Below, one piece after another: positions 8,365 through 17,397 of a DNA stretch of 47,257 nt. The first letter of the stretch is position 1; each line of letters opens with the position of its first letter. This DNA comes from a virus, in the IMG/VR virus record IMGVR_UViG_3300008107_007977, positions 1-47,257 of that record; one strand, given 5' to 3'. The translations under genes were made by a program, and so were the position numbers. The notes under the pieces were generated by a model. It was not told the DNA's origin. It saw only the letters and a program-made list of their open reading frames with translations, and did not search any database.

Positions 8365-8371
8365 TATTTAT
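8365..8371 (-). promoter_or_regulatory. ATAAATA late-promoter-like motif before the Dps-like gene
   Basis: The minus strand reads ATAAATA and includes the TAA stop of the 809-residue gene. It is 29 nt upstream of the Dps-like ATG at 8336, the same geometry as the motif before the NadR-like gene. It resembles the NATAAATA form of T4-like late promoters. Confidence 0.4.
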
Positions 8372-10797
8372 TTGTCGCCAAATTCACGCTCAAATGCCTC
8401 GTTGACATCTACTGACTCACGACGCAAATCCTTATCGGCTGTGTGGTAGGTTTTGCCCTTTGTAATATAGGAATTTACACGAGCATGACCCCACTGCTGT
8501 GGCGTGGTTCCTGGACGATGTCCAGAATTCCAAGCCGCAACGCCACGATTATAAACCTTTCTTAAAGTGCCAAGCGAAATGCCCGACTTTCTCGCTTTAT
8601 CGGCAAGTGACTTACCTGCTGATTCTTCCATCGTGCCCATTGCGGCTTGATGAATATGGCGATTTTGATGATGAATTACACGAGTATCGCGAATGCGCCG
8701 CTCACGTTCTGTCTTTTTAGTAATTGCAGCATTATCAGTCATTTGCTCAGCAACGCGTGGCAATTCACGATAGGCTTTTGCTAATCCCTTTGAAGGAAGT
8801 TTCTTTGCAGCCTCACGACCCATTTGTAGTGCAGATCCACCAAATCGAACTTTACCGCTGATTGCTGCATTCACGCCAGCCTGACGCAATACCTTTTTCT
8901 TGGCTTCTGCGTTTGCTTTATTGCGTTCATCAATTTGTTCTACGCTTTCATATGCAGCAACTGTATGACGGTGAATGACTGGTCCTGTTTGTTGAGGTTT
9001 CGCGACTCGCGTTTGTCTTTCAATAGTTGAGAATACAGCGCGCATATGTTTGTGGCTAACTGCTGGTTTCTTTTTTGCAACAGGTTTCTTTCGTAGAAAG
9101 GATAAGAAACCTTCAAATTGTTCGACTTCTTCGTTTGTCTTAGCGACTTGTTTTTTATCATATTCTTTGCGAGCCTGAGTCAGCATTTCCTCGCCACGCT
9201 TACGGCTGGCATCGCTTGCAGTTTTTTCTCTGTCAAATGCGCGTTGTAATTTGACGGCTGCACTCATGCGCTTTGAGCCTTCATCCACTTGCTCGGCTTC
9301 TTCTTTCATTTGATTAATGTATGATTTGAATTTGTCAGCAACAGTATCCCCTTTATGTCTGCTTATGTTGACAGACTTACCATGCAAACTACCACGGACT
9401 GTGTCATCGTCCTTGTCATGTTCTAGCCAGCCAACTTCTTTATTTCCAACAGAGACACTAAAGTGCCGCATCATTGGGTTTGCTCTTGAGCCTTTGAATA
9501 CAGGAGACTCTTTAGGCTCAATTTTATATCCACGAGCCTCATCCACTTGCTCGACTTCTTCAAAATGAGCCTTCATGTGTGCTTCGGTGTCTTTCTTGGT
9601 TTGATTTGGACCAAGACCACCAAGTTTTGTCATGCGGCGAATATATTTTTTAGAAGCGGCAGCTGCACGAGCATTCTTATCTCGATTCAAGAAGTTCTTG
9701 ACATCAGATGATTTTGGGCGAGCGGCTGCTTCATAATCGAAGCGCATGTTGGCTTCATCAACCTGCTCGACTTCTTCTTTTACTTTTTTATATTGTTTTT
9801 GCAATATTTTCAATGCACCTGATTTAACTTCATCGCGTTTAACTGGATTCGCTTTTTTTCCTAATGCTAATCCTTCAGCACCACGACTTGAAGATGGTTG
9901 AGATTTATCCATTTCATCGAGTGCAACTTCATGTAAGCGAACGTTGCTTACATGACCTAGTGTACTGCGCTTATAATCGCTGCGGAAATAAACATGACCA
10001 CCTTCAACCTTTTCAACTTTACCAGTATTTTGACCACCTTTAATAGTTGAAATGTGATCGCCGACCTTTGGTTTATAATCTGCCATCTTTTCTTCACCCA
10101 TATGTTTGAAGTATTGAACTTGTCTTTCGCGCTTCATTGCGCCAGCCTTTGTGTCATAAGTTCCAAGATTGCGTCCAGTCTTTTTAGAAACAAGACGAAA
10201 CTTACCATCAACCTTTACGATTGTTTCATCTAACTCTACGGACTCGTCCATTTTTGGACTGATTCCTTTATATTCTCTTTTAACACCTTCGCCGTCCCAA
10301 TAAGCGCAGCACATTCTTTCTGTCACAAAGTCATGAATGTCCTCGTGATTGCAATATGCTTTTATCTTAACAACTGCCTTTCCTGGCAATGTAACAAGAT
10401 CAGCATGTTTAGACATTTCAACGTATGCTTCGTTTGGCGCTTTCAATCCACCATATTCGTTCAATTCGCTCTTGTCGACTGGCTTCTCTGATTCCTTTAC
10501 CCAGTGAATACAGTTAGCGCAATTTGTTCCTTCAATCTTTTCTGGTGCACCTTCAACAACAATACCAATTTGTTCACCGAACATTTTATGAAAACGTTTT
10601 GTGTATTTGCTTGGTTTTGTTTTTGCTGTTGCATCACCAGGTGCAGGTTTGTATGCGCGTGGATCGCTGTCGGAAAGTTTTGCTGCCTTTTTCCAATGCG
10701 CAGCACGAGCCTTTGCAGTAGATTTACTTAAACCTGCCACATACTTCTTTGGCAATCCTGATTCTTTATCTTTTGCAACAGGAGGAAACTTTTTCAT
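8368..10797 (-). CDS. Large mosaic polyprotein-like virion protein with repeated acidic linkers
   Basis: The 809-residue protein is built of short basic modules joined by near-identical acidic linkers: EEVEQVDE at about 341 and 412, EEAEQVDE at about 497, EEVEQFEG at about 556 and ESVEQIDE at about 617, plus SVELDE near 187 and VALDEMD near 294. The N-terminal module contains GLPKKYVAGLS, a segment I recall from uncharacterised phage and algal-virus proteins. A Cys-containing module (CANCIHW, YCNHEDIHDF, CCAYW at about 92-168) may bind metal. The C-terminal module (SGISLGTLRKVYNRG to GHARVNSYIT) also recurs in phage proteins. Its start overlaps the upstream stop by 4 nt. It probably is virion-internal and may be cleaved. 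Confidence 0.7.
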   Translation of the reverse strand: MKKFPPVAKDKESGLPKKYVAGLSKSTAKARAAHWKKAAKLSDSDPRAYKPAPGDATAKTKPSKYTKRFHKMFGEQIGIVVEGAPEKIEGTNCANCIHWVKESEKPVDKSELNEYGGLKAPNEAYVEMSKHADLVTLPGKAVVKIKAYCNHEDIHDFVTERMCCAYWDGEGVKREYKGISPKMDESVELDETIVKVDGKFRLVSKKTGRNLGTYDTKAGAMKRERQVQYFKHMGEEKMADYKPKVGDHISTIKGGQNTGKVEKVEGGHVYFRSDYKRSTLGHVSNVRLHEVALDEMDKSQPSSSRGAEGLALGKKANPVKRDEVKSGALKILQKQYKKVKEEVEQVDEANMRFDYEAAARPKSSDVKNFLNRDKNARAAAASKKYIRRMTKLGGLGPNQTKKDTEAHMKAHFEEVEQVDEARGYKIEPKESPVFKGSRANPMMRHFSVSVGNKEVGWLEHDKDDDTVRGSLHGKSVNISRHKGDTVADKFKSYINQMKEEAEQVDEGSKRMSAAVKLQRAFDREKTASDASRKRGEEMLTQARKEYDKKQVAKTNEEVEQFEGFLSFLRKKPVAKKKPAVSHKHMRAVFSTIERQTRVAKPQQTGPVIHRHTVAAYESVEQIDERNKANAEAKKKVLRQAGVNAAISGKVRFGGSALQMGREAAKKLPSKGLAKAYRELPRVAEQMTDNAAITKKTERERRIRDTRVIHHQNRHIHQAAMGTMEESAGKSLADKARKSGISLGTLRKVYNRGVAAWNSGHRPGTTPQQWGHARVNSYITKGKTYHTADKDLRRESVDVNEAFEREFGDK

Positions 10798-12248
10798 TTG
10801 CTTTCTTCTTGTATTGCTGTTGTCGTTAAACCAATTCCACCTGATGGTACTGCGCCCATGCGTCCATCAAAGTAACTGCTCATTCCCATTCTTGCGACAG
10901 AAAGAGGAGAGATATCTTTCAATTTCTTTTTCTTAGACTTCTTATTTTCTTCTTCGCCAATGGTTGGCTCAGCAGACCTGGCAACGGCAATGCCGCCCCC
11001 TCTTGCATCTCCCTGACTACTTTCAAGGGGATTCTGTTCCTTTCGACGAATATTTTTCTTTTTATCTTCGTCAGCACTTGTTTCAGCTTCCGCATAACTC
11101 TTGACATCATTTGTGACCTGTCCTGGTGTTAAGTGCTTCATAAAATTTGAAGCATCGTTTGTCCCTGCTTCCAAAACTCTTTCATCTAAAAATCTTTCAA
11201 CACCTTCTGACAATTCACGAAGCCATCCGCCAATTTCTGCTTTGCGGCTTTCTTCTGCAATAATAATATTTTCTGAATTGTCATAGATGAAGAATGTTTT
11301 AAATTCTTCAAAAAATGCATTCATGTTCTTTAGTGATTCATCGTAACGATTCTTACGAACTTCTTCATTAAATGTTTTCGAACCTTTCATCAAACGGAAG
11401 TTATTACGATTGCGCGAAACTTCATCTGATGTATAAACGAAAACCATGGCAGTATCATAACCCATGGCTTCTAAAATTGTTTTTGCAATTTCAATCTTTC
11501 CTTTATTTTCGGCAGTACCGTTAATAATTACAGAAGGATAATCTTCTAGTTCAAGAAGATTCTTTTGTTCTAAAATTGCTTTATGCAGTTTATCTAAACT
11601 TAATTCAATTAAATTATGTTCATTGAATACAGAATGAATCAAGAAATCTTTACCGCTTCCTGGTCCACCAACAAGAAATACTGCTTTATAACTTTCTTTG
11701 AGTTTAGTCATTCCTGCTTTTACCTTATCGTGTAGTTCAGCGCCTAATTTTTTATCTTTATAATGAGATATGAAATCATTACGTTTGCCTGACGAAACCA
11801 AACCGCGAAGTTTTGAGGCTGACATACCCTCCGCACCTTCTGAGTCTGGATCACGATGTCCTGCAGAAACAACTTCAACTTTCTTAATTTTTGGGAATTC
11901 TTTTGCGCGATATTTGTTTAGTAATTCGTGATATTCTGGAACGCGATCTGAGCCTGCAATTAGGGTAACGTGAGTATGCCCCTTACTTTCCAAATGCTGC
12001 ATTGCATGAATAAGAGTACGAACCTTTGAATTTGAAACGACGTTTGCTTTTGGAAACAAACGACGCATCGCTGAAACTTTATCGTCGTGGGATAGCGGAT
12101 TGCTACGACTATCTTGAGTGTGTGTAGGGAAAATGTAGTGAGCGCCGCCTGTTTTTTCGGCGTGCTCCATTGCGGAGTTTACTACTTTACCGTGACCTTC
12201 TTCTGTTGGAGGGTTAAAACGACCCCACACTAGTGTTGCTTTACTCAT
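10794..12248 (-). CDS. NadR-like fusion: nucleotidylyltransferase domain plus P-loop kinase domain
   Basis: ATG at 12248 is preferred over an upstream TTG because the conserved fold begins immediately (MSKATLVWGRFNPPT). The N-terminal domain has the NMN-adenylyltransferase/cytidylyltransferase signature GRFNPPTEEGH (9-19), AGSDRV (98-103) and MSASKLR (142-148). The second domain has a Walker A GGPGSGKD (194-201) and resembles small-molecule or polynucleotide kinases. The same domain order is found in NadR. The last 140 residues are charged and disordered, with SVARMGM near the end. It may act in NAD(P) metabolism or end processing; the adjacent ligase-fold gene makes either plausible. Confidence 0.75.
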   Translation of the reverse strand: MSKATLVWGRFNPPTEEGHGKVVNSAMEHAEKTGGAHYIFPTHTQDSRSNPLSHDDKVSAMRRLFPKANVVSNSKVRTLIHAMQHLESKGHTHVTLIAGSDRVPEYHELLNKYRAKEFPKIKKVEVVSAGHRDPDSEGAEGMSASKLRGLVSSGKRNDFISHYKDKKLGAELHDKVKAGMTKLKESYKAVFLVGGPGSGKDFLIHSVFNEHNLIELSLDKLHKAILEQKNLLELEDYPSVIINGTAENKGKIEIAKTILEAMGYDTAMVFVYTSDEVSRNRNNFRLMKGSKTFNEEVRKNRYDESLKNMNAFFEEFKTFFIYDNSENIIIAEESRKAEIGGWLRELSEGVERFLDERVLEAGTNDASNFMKHLTPGQVTNDVKSYAEAETSADEDKKKNIRRKEQNPLESSQGDARGGGIAVARSAEPTIGEEENKKSKKKKLKDISPLSVARMGMSSYFDGRMGAVPSGGIGLTTTAIQEESK

Positions 12249-12275
12249 AGTTTTACCATCTGTTGGCAATAAGAT

Positions 12276-12282
12276 TATTTAT
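12276..12282 (-). promoter_or_regulatory. ATAAATA late-promoter-like motif before the NadR-like gene
   Basis: The minus strand reads ATAAATA, with the TAA stop of the upstream ligase-fold gene embedded in it. It lies 28 nt before the ATG at 12248, suitable spacing for a T4-type late promoter. The region is AT-rich, so chance is possible. Confidence 0.35.
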
Positions 12283-13445
12283 TTTTTTCTTCCTTTTAGC
12301 AAATTAGAACGAGCAAATTCTGCACGATTTACTAATTTTGTTGGATGTCCATTATGTACCATAACAAACCCTTCTGGCTCGGTTTTTTTACCGTCTATAT
12401 GGTGTTCAAATTCAGTCGAGGAAGATAGAGTTTGCACTAGTGCATTTTTCGCTTTTTGAATAGCATGATGAATCTTAAACGCTTGGGCTAAATGTTTACC
12501 ATTTCTGTCGACTTCGTTGTGAAATGCATTTAAAAGTTCGTGTTGTTTGAGTTTACCTTTTGGCGTTTTCTTCTTTTCGATCTCGCCTTCGTAACGATTG
12601 GAGACGAAAGAACGATAACCCTCAACCGTTGGAGTCGTATTTTCACGAACGGTGTGATTAATATAAAGGTCTAAATGATCTTTATGGGCTCGAGCCACGT
12701 GATACATCTCTGGATGAGAGGCTTGGTGGTGGCGAATTGCTGAATTTAGGTAGGTGCGAAACTCTTTTTGATTCTTTTCAGAGTGTTCGACTGGCTTTAC
12801 GCCTGGATGAATAAGGTGAACGCTTGGGTGAGACCCAAATTTATCGTGATCTACGTCAAACCCTGCAGTCATATTTGCAAGATCAGGACCGTGATACTTT
12901 GTGTGAACAACTAATCCGACGTGGGCTTTTGCGATCTTTTGACCGTGTTCTGAGTCTACAGGGGTAGAATAGGTGATTGTATTTGGAGTAAAATGATATT
13001 TACCGCCTTTTTTAGCCACATCACCCTTTGTATACATTAGGTCGCCTTGATAAACGCCATGTTTTGGGGCGACTTTAGGTAAATGTCGAAGCGCAGTTTT
13101 AAGTTTTTCGACTAATCCAGGTGCGTGACCGTGATTGCGATCGATGTCGGCTTCACTATAATTGATTTTTGGATTAACGTTGAAAGCCGACTTACTGGCA
13201 ACAAAGAACTTGCCCGTTTGTGGATGACGACCAAACACGATAGAAGGGGATCCATCGTACTTGGTCGTCACTTTTGTAGTATTGAACGCACCGTTAAGTT
13301 TGTCGTTTACTGCTGAGAGAGCATCTACCGTATGGTGAAAACCTGTTTCACCGCTATGTAGAAAGTTATCTTCTGCGTGTGTTAAGTGCTTTAAATGCTT
13401 AACTGGTTCTATTTCTTCTTGTAAATAGGTGCTAAACGATAACAT
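12279..13445 (-). CDS. Nucleotidyltransferase (DNA/RNA ligase-fold) protein of marine phages
   Basis: The 388-residue protein carries the ordered motifs of the covalent nucleotidyltransferase fold: motif I KYDG (62-65, Lys62 the candidate nucleophile), a motif III-like VYQGDLMY (131-138), motif IV EGFV (358-361) and a motif V-like KLV (370-372). This order matches ATP-dependent ligases and capping enzymes, although the spacing to motif IV is long. The body is unusually rich in His. It is directly upstream of the NadR-like kinase fusion, suggesting nucleotide or nucleic-acid repair. A CTAAATA late-promoter-like motif lies 37 nt before the ATG. Confidence 0.68.
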   Translation of the reverse strand: MLSFSTYLQEEIEPVKHLKHLTHAEDNFLHSGETGFHHTVDALSAVNDKLNGAFNTTKVTTKYDGSPSIVFGRHPQTGKFFVASKSAFNVNPKINYSEADIDRNHGHAPGLVEKLKTALRHLPKVAPKHGVYQGDLMYTKGDVAKKGGKYHFTPNTITYSTPVDSEHGQKIAKAHVGLVVHTKYHGPDLANMTAGFDVDHDKFGSHPSVHLIHPGVKPVEHSEKNQKEFRTYLNSAIRHHQASHPEMYHVARAHKDHLDLYINHTVRENTTPTVEGYRSFVSNRYEGEIEKKKTPKGKLKQHELLNAFHNEVDRNGKHLAQAFKIHHAIQKAKNALVQTLSSSTEFEHHIDGKKTEPEGFVMVHNGHPTKLVNRAEFARSNLLKGRKK

Positions 13446-13481
13446 TTAAAAACATACTCTCCGCTCTGTGGGATATGAGTA

Positions 13482-13488
13482 TATTTAG
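13482..13488 (-). promoter_or_regulatory. CTAAATA late-promoter-like motif before the ligase-fold gene
   Basis: The minus strand reads CTAAATA, resembling the T4 late promoter core TATAAATA used with the gp55 sigma factor. It lies in the only sizeable gap of this region, 37 nt upstream of the ATG at 13445. Identical motifs occur at other gene junctions in this window. Confidence 0.45.
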
Positions 13489-13495
13489 TTTCTTT

Positions 13496-14281
13496 TTAAT
13501 TACTCTTCATTTTTGCAAGAGCAGCAGTCAACGCCTCACGAACTGGACGCATAGCAGGATGCGCTGGGATCGTGCAGGTAGAACGAGAAGCCAAAGTGGC
13601 TTCTTTGAATTCTTCTGGCGTAAACCATTGAACGTTATCAATACCCATTAACTCCACGAGTTCGTGCATATTGACCGAACCTTCGTTTACAAGATTCACA
13701 GGACCTGATTCGCCGTCTTCAATAAGATCGCATGCAACACGAACGGCTTCGTCAAGGTCAGTAAGAGAGTTTTGACCTGCGTCGATAAGTTTAGCGTTCT
13801 TGGCGTAATTCATCACCTTGGTTAGGTAATTCTTTTTCTCATTAAGACCAGTAAATGGCATGCGAATACGGAAAACAAGAGCACGATCCTTCAAATAAAG
13901 ATCCGAAACGCCCTTGGTTACTGAATAGATGCTACCGAAGTAATTTGGATCATCATTTACATGAGAGATCTCACCTTGGTAAATGCAGCCGCTCGAGAAG
14001 TGAGCCAAACGTGGCTTGTGCCAATTTTCTTCGCAGGATTTGTAAAGTAATGCTGGAAAAATGGCATTAGCGTAGGTGGTTCCTTCGCGATCTAATTCAC
14101 AAGCATCGACATTTGGCGATCCTGTCATACCTGCACAGTTCACAACCCAATCATAAACGCCATCTGCTGCTTCTGCCAACGCATTCTTATGATCGGAAAT
14201 CGTCACAACATGATTGCGATTCATAAGTTCCGTTAAAACTTTTTTACCTGTCCATCCACGCCCAACAACTAAAATTTTCAT
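13496..14281 (-). CDS. RmlD-like dTDP-4-keto-sugar reductase (short-chain dehydrogenase superfamily)
   Basis: The start is ATG at 14281, which has GAGG 6 nt upstream; a TTG 12 nt earlier overlaps the previous stop. The 261-residue protein begins MKILVVGRGWTGKKVL, a Rossmann nucleotide-binding loop, and has SSGCIYQG and a YSVTK catalytic YxxxK. Length and layout resemble RmlD, the dTDP-4-dehydrorhamnose reductase, and related epimerase/reductases. Directly following RmlA and RmlB genes, it probably completes synthesis of a dTDP-6-deoxyhexose. Without an RmlC homologue in the window the product could be rhamnose or another 6-deoxysugar. Confidence 0.72.
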   Translation of the reverse strand: MKILVVGRGWTGKKVLTELMNRNHVVTISDHKNALAEAADGVYDWVVNCAGMTGSPNVDACELDREGTTYANAIFPALLYKSCEENWHKPRLAHFSSGCIYQGEISHVNDDPNYFGSIYSVTKGVSDLYLKDRALVFRIRMPFTGLNEKKNYLTKVMNYAKNAKLIDAGQNSLTDLDEAVRVACDLIEDGESGPVNLVNEGSVNMHELVELMGIDNVQWFTPEEFKEATLASRSTCTIPAHPAMRPVREALTAALAKMKSN

Positions 14282-14289
14282 AGCACACC

Positions 14290-15168
14290 TCAATTATGTT
14301 TTCCCAGTTTAATGATCTTCTGCAAATATTTACCATAGTCCGACTTAATATACTTGTTTGCCGCTTCTTGAAGTTGGTATTCTGTAATCCAAGCATTACG
14401 ATATGCAACCTCTTCAGGGCAAGCAATCATTGTTCCAGTTCGTCTTTGAATTGAACCAACAAAGGTTGATGCCTCTGCAAGTGATTCAAACGTACCAGTA
14501 TCAATCCAAGCAATACCACGATTCAAATATTCAACTTTACAATCGTGATCTTTCATATAAAGATTATTAATGTCTGTGATTTCAAGTTCACCGCGAGCAG
14601 ACGGTTTGATTTGCCACGCATAATCTACGACTTTATTGTCATAGAAATATAGACCAGTTACAGCATAGTTTGTTGGCGCAACGGCTGGTTTCTCGAGAAT
14701 TGCTTTTGGATCACCATGCTCATCAAGTTCAAGAACGCCGAAACGTTCTGGGTCTTGTACATGATATGCGAACAAAGTGCAACCTGTATTGTTCTTTGCG
14801 TAATTGAAACGGTTGATCAAATCATTACCGTAAAAAATATTGTCACCAAGAACAAGAGCAACATCATTCTTACCAATCCAATCTTGAGCGAGACGGAAGC
14901 ACTCGGCAATTCCGTTTGGCTTTTCTTGAATCATGTAATCAATTTTCAAACCCCACTGCGAACCATCTTTCAACAAACGTTTGAATTGTTCGCTATCATT
15001 TGGTGAGTTGATGATTAAAATATCGCGAATTCCCGCTAACATCAAAGTCACAAGAGGATAATAAACCAATGGCTTATCATAAACTGGTAGCAATTGTTTC
15101 GATGTCACTTCAGTACATGGATACAAACGAGTACCCATACCACCTGATAGAATAATCCCTTTACGCAT
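14290..15168 (-). CDS. rmlA: Glucose-1-phosphate thymidylyltransferase RmlA
   Basis: The 292-residue length matches RmlA/RfbA. The N-terminus MRKGIILSGGMGTRLYP carries the nucleotide-binding G-x-G-T-R-L signature, followed by SKQLLPVYDKPLVYYPL, the sugar-phosphate-site segment typical of RmlA. VLGDNIFYG near residue 110 is the metal-binding region. The enzyme makes dTDP-glucose from dTTP and glucose-1-phosphate. Its start overlaps the RmlB stop by 8 nt, and its stop is 9 nt from the RmlD-like start, so the three form one operon. Confidence 0.95.
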   Translation of the reverse strand: MRKGIILSGGMGTRLYPCTEVTSKQLLPVYDKPLVYYPLVTLMLAGIRDILIINSPNDSEQFKRLLKDGSQWGLKIDYMIQEKPNGIAECFRLAQDWIGKNDVALVLGDNIFYGNDLINRFNYAKNNTGCTLFAYHVQDPERFGVLELDEHGDPKAILEKPAVAPTNYAVTGLYFYDNKVVDYAWQIKPSARGELEITDINNLYMKDHDCKVEYLNRGIAWIDTGTFESLAEASTFVGSIQRRTGTMIACPEEVAYRNAWITEYQLQEAANKYIKSDYGKYLQKIIKLGKHN

Positions 15169-16111
15169 TATAATACTCCAAAGTTTTAATTAAGCCATCA
15201 TTAATATTCGTTTTTGCTTGCCAACCCAAGTCATGAGCAATTTTACTCGCATCCATTGAGTATCTAAAATCATGACCTTTACGATCAGGAACAAAATTAA
15301 TCCAGTTTTGATACATGTGAACTGGCTTACCCATCAGATCAAGGATGAGTGTAATCATATCAAGATTACTCATCTCAACGCCACCACCGATGTTATAACG
15401 CTCACCTGACTTAAAGTTTTGACCAATAGTCAGCAATGCATCGCAGTGATCTTCAACAAACAACCAGTCGCGAACATTTTGACCTGTGCCATAAACTGGA
15501 ATTGGTGTATTGTTCTTAATGTGACGAATCACAGTTGGAATGAATTTTTCTGAGTGTTGTCGCGGACCGTAGTTATTTGAGCAATTTGTCACAACTGCTT
15601 CAATGTTATGCGTGTTTACATAAGCGCGAACTAAATGATCGCTGGCTGCTTTGGTTGCAGAATACGGATTGCGTGGATTGTATGGTGTATTTTCTGTGAA
15701 CGCTGGATCATCATGACCCAAACTACCATATACTTCATCAGTAGAAACGTGAACTAATTTCCCTCCGTACTTTTTGATACACTTGAGGATATTGTGAGTT
15801 CCGTTAATATTTGTATCCAAGAAAACGTCGTCGCCGCGAATGGAATTATCCACATGAGATTCAGCAGCAAAATGGAAAGTAATATGCGGTTCGTAATCAT
15901 GATACAAACTCTCCAAATGTCCGAAGTTGCGAATGTCGCAACGTTTGAGTTTGAGTCGCCAATCGTTCCAATAACCGTCTAAATTGCTTTCGTTTGCCGC
16001 ATATGAACAATTGTCAATAACGATGATCTCATCTTCAGGATACTTTTTCAGATGAGAGATTACGAAATTAGAACCAATAAAACCCAAACCGCCAGTCACA
16101 AATGTAGTCAT
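15161..16111 (-). CDS. rmlB: dTDP-glucose 4,6-dehydratase RmlB
   Basis: The 316-residue protein shows the extended SDR fold: GGLGFIG NAD-binding loop at residues 7-13, FHFAAESHVDNSI, VSTDEVYGSLG with the Thr-Asp-Glu catalytic trio, and NPYSATKAASD (YxxxK). These are diagnostic of RmlB, which converts dTDP-glucose to dTDP-4-keto-6-deoxyglucose. It is slightly shorter than the approximately 350-360 residues of bacterial RmlB. It is the first of the three sugar genes in transcription order. Confidence 0.95.
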   Translation of the reverse strand: MTTFVTGGLGFIGSNFVISHLKKYPEDEIIVIDNCSYAANESNLDGYWNDWRLKLKRCDIRNFGHLESLYHDYEPHITFHFAAESHVDNSIRGDDVFLDTNINGTHNILKCIKKYGGKLVHVSTDEVYGSLGHDDPAFTENTPYNPRNPYSATKAASDHLVRAYVNTHNIEAVVTNCSNNYGPRQHSEKFIPTVIRHIKNNTPIPVYGTGQNVRDWLFVEDHCDALLTIGQNFKSGERYNIGGGVEMSNLDMITLILDLMGKPVHMYQNWINFVPDRKGHDFRYSMDASKIAHDLGWQAKTNINDGLIKTLEYYNA

Positions 16112-16134
16112 AATTCACCCAAGTTATAATTAAA

Positions 16135-17397
16135 TCATGCTGATGTAGCAATCAACGAAGTTAGGAGTTTTCCTTTTTCTATATAGTTTCTAATATAGGT
16201 AGACCCATCAGGTTTACCTTCTGCTTTCACACGCACTTCCAAAAATGATTCTTCATCTTTGTCTTCAATAATCATTCTTGGTTTACCGCTGGAGTCAATA
16301 ATCTTTACTTTCAAATCCAAATTTTGAATTGCGCCCATCACTTTACCGAAATCATAAACTTTAGCAGCACCACCAGCAAGTTGAACCAAAGTTACATTTT
16401 CTTCACCGCTTGTTGCAAACTTTTGTATACCACTACCCAAATTGTTTAACAAAGTCGTTTTAGTTCTTTTGTTTTTTAGCATAGTGTTCATTTTGTTTGA
16501 CACATAATCATATACTAGATACACAGCCTTTTCAACTTTTTTCTTCTTTAAAAGGTTAGTGTAATCGTCTTCCAATTCTGAAACATCAATACCTGCAAGT
16601 TTATTCCAAAGTGTAATTTGTTTTTCAAACTCAGAACCGCCAACCTGACCGAACTGTTTAACATCATCTGCTTTTAGAGAGATATTAACGTTTGTTGCTT
16701 TACCATCGACCTTAACTTTCACGTCAACCTTTGTGCCTTTCTGGTCACCGACGCCATCACTGATTACATCAATTACATTTTCTTGATTGTTTTCGTAAAG
16801 TAGTTTAGACCATTTCGTTATGGTTTGACCGTTTGCGTATTTTGCTGCCGCATCAAAAAGATCACTGTACGAGTCCCATGAACTTTGATCTAAAAAGAAT
16901 TTCATATTGGATTCAGCAAGCGACAAATAGAATTGAACTGTATCTTTGATTTTGGGATTCTTATTTGGTGATGGGAATGATTTTTCTACAACCTTACCAT
17001 TTTTAGTTGAAAGGGAGGAAATGATTTCCTTTACTTTACTTGAGTCAATCGGTTGATTCTTATTTACAAATCGAGCAGCAATTGCTGCGGCAAGAATACC
17101 TTCAGCAATGTCGCCTTTGTTACCCTTGTCTTTAGGTTTATCAATAGCACCAATAGCAACCAAACCGCTAGTTGTTTCTAGGATCAAATCTAAGGCTGCT
17201 CTTTCTGTACTGGATGATGATGCAAGTTGCGAGTACTTTTTCAATACTTGCTTGTTTTTATCGTTATTTTTTATAATGACAGTTTTGATGCCCGCTTTTA
17301 TGCCAGTTCTACTATTCATAGAAGAACCAACAACACTTAAAAGACCAGCAGTGTATTTGGCTAACTGTCCTTTACTTGTAGTTCTTAATTGCGCCAT
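16135..17397 (-). CDS. Conserved phage protein, possible PD-(D/E)xK nuclease-like
   Basis: The 420-residue protein has an N-terminal helical part with GDIAEGILAAAIAARF (about 94-109). A central segment (about 222-250) has TKVDVKVKV followed by NISLKADDVKQFGQVGG. The pattern of an upstream Glu in a helix, then an Asp strand and an S-x-K strand resembles PD-(D/E)xK restriction-like folds, and the KADDVKQFGQ segment is familiar from marine-phage proteins. This is a weak fold-level inference. Its stop overlaps nothing, and its ATG overlaps the upstream metalloprotease stop by 1 nt. Confidence 0.5.
   Translation of the reverse strand: MAQLRTTSKGQLAKYTAGLLSVVGSSMNSRTGIKAGIKTVIIKNNDKNKQVLKKYSQLASSSSTERAALDLILETTSGLVAIGAIDKPKDKGNKGDIAEGILAAAIAARFVNKNQPIDSSKVKEIISSLSTKNGKVVEKSFPSPNKNPKIKDTVQFYLSLAESNMKFFLDQSSWDSYSDLFDAAAKYANGQTITKWSKLLYENNQENVIDVISDGVGDQKGTKVDVKVKVDGKATNVNISLKADDVKQFGQVGGSEFEKQITLWNKLAGIDVSELEDDYTNLLKKKKVEKAVYLVYDYVSNKMNTMLKNKRTKTTLLNNLGSGIQKFATSGEENVTLVQLAGGAAKVYDFGKVMGAIQNLDLKVKIIDSSGKPRMIIEDKDEESFLEVRVKAEGKPDGSTYIRNYIEKGKLLTSLIATSA

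Noticed and set aside
12249-12269. TTG start of the NadR-like gene
   Set aside because: ATG at 12248 begins exactly at the conserved nucleotide-binding fold and is preceded by a moderate ribosome site.
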